Shown piece by piece: positions 16,249 through 20,182 of a stretch of DNA of 20,182 nt; within the stretch, counting starts at the first letter, position 1, and every line of letters begins with the position of its first letter. The stretch lies in assembly GCA_032718475.1 (NCBI GenBank), contig JAUCBJ010003929.1:1-20182 (forward strand), in the 5' to 3' direction. Source of the DNA: Nemertoderma westbladi. Taxonomy: Eukaryota > Xenacoelomorpha > Nemertodermatida > Nemertodermatidae. Made by a program: the position numbers and the translations under genes. The notes below the pieces were generated by a model. That model saw nothing but the letters and a program-made list of their open reading frames with translations. It was not told the origin of the DNA and did no database searches.

Positions 16249-17835
16249 TTATTGTTTATAGCAATCACTAAGATCAAAAAGCCGCATTATAGTTTCATTA
16301 TATTCGTCTGCCTCGAGACCATTCTCTACAAACTGCGGAAGTTTACGTATATTAATCGAGCGAGCACCATCTATCAACGGTTCTAGGAACTGGTTGCACT
16401 GAGAGGAGCTTTCAACACTGGAGAGAACAGCCAATTGGGAAGGCGATAGGATGCCAGGGAAGGGGTGATTGGTTGAGAGTGGGTCGCCAATAGTAACCGC
16501 TTCTGATTGCTTTGACATTGCGGTTCGCACGTACATCTCTAGGAGATCTTGGGGCGAGGCGCATTGGTGCAGTAAACCTTGGCCTGATAGAGGCGTATTG
16601 CAAGACGACCAATCGAACGCGCTAAATCCTCGCAAAGTCACCCATTGGCTGCCGGTTAGGGCGGGATATTTGAATCCGGGAGTGAGAGGTACTAGGGGCG
16701 GCTGGTCGGCCCATACAGACAGAGTGTCCGCCAAACCTTCAGCCAACGGGAAAGGTAAACAGACGGAAGTCGCAGCAAGTCTGCGTCCGAAACCGTTCAA
16801 ACTTCCCGCCAAATCCGCCGCTCTATACAACCTGTCTTTAAGTCGGAAGGGAGACGTAAGAGTGTCTATAGAAGCTGCTAGAATAGCGGAAGTGTGGTAG
16901 GCTAGATGGGGTTTATAGGAAACCCCTGGTAGTACTCGAGAGTTGTACTTACTGAAATTAGAGTTGAGACTCAGGGGGAGAAATAAGTCTAAATTATCGC
17001 TAAAATAATCTACAGATAAAACCATATTAATGTGCCGACATAATCTGTCTGCACGATCGTTGTTTTCTGCGCAGTAAGGTACGACGATGTGCGCTATTTT
17101 AGTTTTGCTGACGTATTCGTCGGCTAATTCGGTTATGGTTTCCCACGCAACCCCAGCGAACCCATCGTGGGCGTCTACGATTAGATTAAACGCCTGTAGG
17201 TTGTCGCACTCCTCGGAGAAGTAGCGAAGTCGGTCGTTCCACTGCTCCCGCGGTTCGGTTCCATCGCGGAACGCGGAACGGCCGTTGGGGAGCGCGGAGA
17301 ACGAATCGGAACGTTCCGATGCGGGGGGAACACCGTGAATGGGGAACACCGATCTGGGGTGGAGGTGCGGAACGAGGTAGTCGGACCAGTAGCGGACGAG
17401 TTCCTCCATCCGGTAGGACCTCTTGGGAACCGCGTCGACTTCTAACTCGTCCGACGGACTTCCATCCTGCACCCCGGACGGGCCTCCCTCTAACTCCTCC
17501 AGAAAGGGATTCTTCTCCACCCTCGGTTGTTCCACCACTTCCACTCCGAACTGCCCCGCCTCACCGCGACTAACCGTCTCCGTTCCGTACAGTTCCCCGT
17601 GCTGCTTCAGGGATCCCAGATTGGCCGCCAACTCGCACACTATTAAACGAGGCGTGTAGGTTTCCTCTCCAGACAGAGTCTCTCCGCAGCGGTGCAACAC
17701 GTCCGGGTCTATTTCGTTGCTATTGGTTACCTCACCTCCGTAGGACAGATTGAATTCCTGGATATTCCACCAATGGGCCCCAACATAGTTCGAATAATTA
17801 CCCAACTGAAACGTTAATATTTCGCGGCAGGACAT
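16249..17835 (-). CDS. MSTO1: misato (MSTO1/DML1) mitochondrial distribution and morphology protein, single exon
   Basis: A 528-residue homologue of misato, a tubulin-related protein needed for mitochondrial distribution, fusion and inheritance, and studied in spindle assembly in flies. The start is the ATG at 17835-17833 with A at -3. It gives the family N-terminus MSCREILTFQLG...VGAHWWN (residues 1-24). An upstream in-frame GTG was not used. Family blocks are TPRLIVCELAANLGSLK (61-77), VRYWSDYLVPHLHPRS (147-162), the tubulin-like DAHDGFAGVAWETI (221-234), YHTSAILAASIDTLTSPFRL (313-332) and LVPLTPGF (381-388). Residues ~85-140 are acidic and probably disordered. Human MSTO1 has 570 residues, so this copy is complete but slightly short. 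The frame has no intron, unlike the multi-exon vertebrate gene. It converges on engrailed. Confidence 0.95.
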   Translation of the reverse strand: MSCREILTFQLGNYSNYVGAHWWNIQEFNLSYGGEVTNSNEIDPDVLHRCGETLSGEETYTPRLIVCELAANLGSLKQHGELYGTETVSRGEAGQFGVEVVEQPRVEKNPFLEELEGGPSGVQDGSPSDELEVDAVPKRSYRMEELVRYWSDYLVPHLHPRSVFPIHGVPPASERSDSFSALPNGRSAFRDGTEPREQWNDRLRYFSEECDNLQAFNLIVDAHDGFAGVAWETITELADEYVSKTKIAHIVVPYCAENNDRADRLCRHINMVLSVDYFSDNLDLFLPLSLNSNFSKYNSRVLPGVSYKPHLAYHTSAILAASIDTLTSPFRLKDRLYRAADLAGSLNGFGRRLAATSVCLPFPLAEGLADTLSVWADQPPLVPLTPGFKYPALTGSQWVTLRGFSAFDWSSCNTPLSGQGLLHQCASPQDLLEMYVRTAMSKQSEAVTIGDPLSTNHPFPGILSPSQLAVLSSVESSSQCNQFLEPLIDGARSINIRKLPQFVENGLEADEYNETIMRLFDLSDCYKQ

Positions 17836-18569
17836 GTTATACAAAGAATATAAAATAAAAGTAACCACCTAGTATATAATGTAATAGGACAATATGATAA
17901 TGCTCTCCATAGCGAAAAATATACTTAAACTTACTTATTATTATTAATGTCCACTACCGGTACCTGTATCGCTGTATCATCCCGGATACGGCCTATGTGT
18001 ATCCTTAGTGTGTAGCGCAATAGCTTAGTAGCTCTGAACTAAAGTAATTTGTTAATGGACCGATATAATTATACTGTTAGGGTAGGAATGCGGAGTTACC
18101 TGACGCAAGTCTACTACCAGTACAGAAACATTATCTGCTACAGTTGTCAGACTGTTCACTAACATGACTATAAAATTACAAGAGTTTGAATTTCCCACCA
18201 GAATACTTTTTTGGTGGTTGCCTAGCTACTATGGTAAAGTCTAAATGCTATTTGATTCAAACTAATTACATAACGCTATAAATAAATAAAACCCATTGTA
18301 CCATTACGGTAAACTCCGCTAATAAACCTTCCACTGGATTCATATATCTCTCATAAATGTATTCCATTCTTAAATCGTGGATAACGCAGGTAAAACTTGC
18401 GACTTGACTTCCGATTCTCTTCTAAATGTACTTGAATATAATAATAATATTCCAGAATTACTTTCTAGTACAATTAATAAGGATAATAATAATGGCAGAC
18501 CCAGACAGATGTCGTAGACAGTGACTCATCATAATGGTATGGCTATAAGGATGAGGTAGTAATTGGGTG

Positions 18570-18586
18570 CCCCCCCCCCCCCCCCC
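18570..18586 (+). repeat. run of 17 C
   Basis: Seventeen consecutive C. It is the complement-strand counterpart of the G20 run at 13434-13453. Its length is likely variable or mis-sequenced. Confidence 0.9.
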
Positions 18587-19038
18587 GCCGGTAATAAACT
18601 TTTGAATTATCAAATAACCAATTTATTGAGTAACGACGTTATGTACACATAATATATGGATATTAAATTGATGTGTTTTTTACAAACCAGAAATTGAAAA
18701 AAATGAGAAATTATGCGAAACTTGACAAAATTAAAGAGCATTTAAGTTAAAATAATAGCACAACAGAAAGAAATGAAAACTACCAACGACAGCACAATAT
18801 TTACAGGATGGGAAACCAAATTATTATTTCCCCACAGCCGTCAGTGTTTCGATTATTTTATTTGATAAAATTAATCTGAAATTCTCAGGGCGAAGGGACA
18901 CAGACAACGGACAGGTCCTTGTACAATATGGAGGGCCCAAACCTTAACCCTTTTTTTTTGTCATAAAGAGATTCTGTCATAAATAAAGCCCGCGCAAAAA
19001 CAGTCCCAAACTCGTGCACGAGTTACCCAGGATACGAA

Positions 19039-19095
19039 TTGTCCGGACACTAGTTGTCCGTAGTTTATTTGTCCGGACACTGTCTCCCCGGACAA
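19039..19095. repeat. TTGTCCGGACACT repeat with palindromic core
   Basis: TTGTCCGGACACT occurs at 19039-19051 and 19069-19081, 30 bp apart. TTGTCCG lies between them (19054-19060) and an inverted CCCGGACAA follows (19087-19095). The core TCCGGA is self-complementary. It could be a small tandem repeat or clustered binding sites. Confidence 0.75.
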
Positions 19096-19784
19096 GAAGT
19101 GTTATCATAACTTACTGCACTGATATCGGTAGCGCAACATTGCAAACACAGAACTAGGCAAGTAAAGACGCAAAGAAAAAAGTCGGCAAATCCAAATACA
19201 TTAAACCTACAAACCCCAATAATTCATAAGTGAATAAAATCAAAAACTTAAAAAACTCAAAAATAAATAGATACGTTCAGTAAACATATTATTTATATAT
19301 AGAGATTTCATATAATTTCTTAAGAAGTTAGCATAAAAGTAAAAAACAATTACATTATAATTGTCTGACTATTATTATAATTTCCTAAAAATGAAAAAAG
19401 AAAAGTGAATAAAATTAAGTAAACAAACAATAAAGTTCGCTGTGGTGCTGGCTGATGGGTGTTTGTGCGGAAAAGTATACATCGATAAATCTGGGAACAT
19501 ATATAGTAGCAATTCTGGAACCAATATCACATACAAGTACAACAATGTCAAAATAATAAAGGAGTGGGACTTTAATCCACACCAAAATAAACATTTCCCA
19601 CTCAACTAAATTAATAGTAAAAAATAACTTGCCCGCGCCATAGACATTGCGTTAATTAAAGAAGGACACAAATTAATTAATAAAAGGGACAATAATAGCG
19701 GAAAATTACGATCTCAAATTAAGTAGATTAAAGTTATTTATTATGTGAGAAGAAATTAATTGGTTTGACAAAAAAGTAATCAAG

Positions 19785-19859
19785 TCAATCAGGTCTGGGT
19801 CTGTCTGCATCGGACTGCTGTTTGTCGCTCTTGTTAACTTTGTAAGAGGCGCCATTAGT
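19785..19859 (-). CDS. possible terminal exon of an unknown minus-strand gene
   Basis: On the minus strand an acceptor-like CTACTCTCAG (AG at 19861-19860) is followed by 24 sense codons and TGA. They encode TNGASYKVNKSDKQQSDADRPRPD, a charged tail. The patch is GC-richer than its AT-rich surroundings, as coding exons here are. No family is recognised, and alternative acceptors lie just upstream (GCTGACAG and CCATACAG). The other frame through the patch is also open for ~70 codons. Weak evidence only. Confidence 0.22.
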   Translation of the reverse strand, partial: TNGASYKVNKSDKQQSDADRPRPD

Positions 19860-20182
19860 CTGAGAGTAGGAAACACTCTGTCAGCACAAACCGTGACCCT
19901 TAAAACGTACCGCGTCGTCTGTATGGTAATGATACAACCGCTTTTGAGCCAACAATTTAATGATCAACAATATTTGAGATATATTTACAGACATATAAAA
20001 TTACAAAGCCAAGATACAACACTAGCTAATGTTCTAGAATATCTCAACTGCAACAATTAATTTCTGATATGCCTGGGAGTTGGGTAAAATGAAAATTCAT
20101 GTTTCAATTTTTAATTGACATGAAAGTCCCTGTTTGTTTGTTTGTATAACTAATGACATTGACATAAAGTAATCTAGTAAAT
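19860..20182. other. right edge, no feature recognised
   Basis: The first ~80 bp are GC-richer and continue the patch around the candidate exon at 19785-19859. The rest is AT-rich sequence without recognisable genes, repeats or splice-flanked open frames. Confidence 0.4.

Larger units (their letters stand above)
17836..19784. other. intergenic region beyond MSTO1
   Basis: AT-rich with no gene recognised. The first ~150 bp should hold the MSTO1 promoter (minus strand) and include a CTACCGGTACCTG palindromic word near 17953. A C17 run (18570-18586) and a TTGTCCGGACACT repeat (19039-19095) are listed separately. The 76-codon frame at 19375-19605 starts at a TTG and shows no family features. Confidence 0.5.

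Noticed and set aside
16469-17659. Plus-strand open frames at 16469-16900, 17319-17573 and 17423-17659
   Set aside because: All are shadows of MSTO1, which has strong family motifs on the minus strand.
17836-17868. N-terminal extension of MSTO1
   Set aside because: It begins with GTG; the family N-terminus aligns with the internal ATG at 17835.
19375-19605. 76-codon minus-strand frame with a hydrophobic stretch
   Set aside because: It begins with TTG, is very AT-rich, and its hydrophobicity follows from T-rich codons.

Overview
This window is nuclear DNA from an animal. It carries an engrailed-class homeobox gene with spliceosomal introns, together with recognisable homologues of RAE1, CNIH4, CMC4 and MSTO1. 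The engrailed gene points to a bilaterian-grade animal, but I cannot name the phylum from sequence alone. The non-coding DNA is AT-rich and repeat-laden. No bacterial, viral, CRISPR or prophage-like system is present.

Layout. 1-2100: intergenic DNA with two small tandem duplications, a decayed tRNA-like element with a pol III-type T run, and an orphan promoter-like cluster (NRF1-type site plus inverted CCAAT box) near 763-820. 2137-4650: a satellite array of about 147/168 bp units built on a 20 bp module, with a head-to-head inversion at about 2520-2550. 4758-5345: a small AATAAATTGCACA-type tandem repeat and decayed outliers of the satellite. 5520-8520: DNA dense in short palindromic words (TACTGCAGTA, TACCGGTA, TAGGCCTA), holding an 804 bp non-autonomous hAT-like element with a perfect 8 bp target duplication and a second inverted-repeat element packed with CTGCGCCTGCGC words.

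8530-9630: RAE1 in a single exon. 10140-11749: a tandemly duplicated segment of about 0.4 kb ending just upstream of CNIH4. The first copy holds a second hAT-like element of the same family and the second copy keeps the empty site. 11761-12183: CNIH4. 13173-13421: CMC4, followed at once by a poly(A) signal and a run of 20 G. 13561-13773: a fold-back element. 15015-16016: two 3' exons of an engrailed-class gene; the 5' exon or exons were not found. 16249-17835 (minus strand): MSTO1 (misato), tail-to-tail with engrailed. 17836-20182: AT-rich intergenic DNA with a C17 run, a TTGTCCGGACACT repeat and one weak candidate terminal exon on the minus strand.

The genes do not form a pathway. RAE1 is nuclear (mRNA export and mitosis), CNIH4 is an early-secretory membrane protein, CMC4 and MSTO1 relate to mitochondria, and engrailed is a developmental transcription factor. 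All four housekeeping genes are uninterrupted ORFs although their vertebrate counterparts have several exons, which suggests intron loss in this lineage. I see no convincing undescribed multigene system. The most interesting material is the repeat biology: the modular fold-back satellite, the occupied/empty hAT pair in a duplicated promoter, and the palindromic-word DNA.
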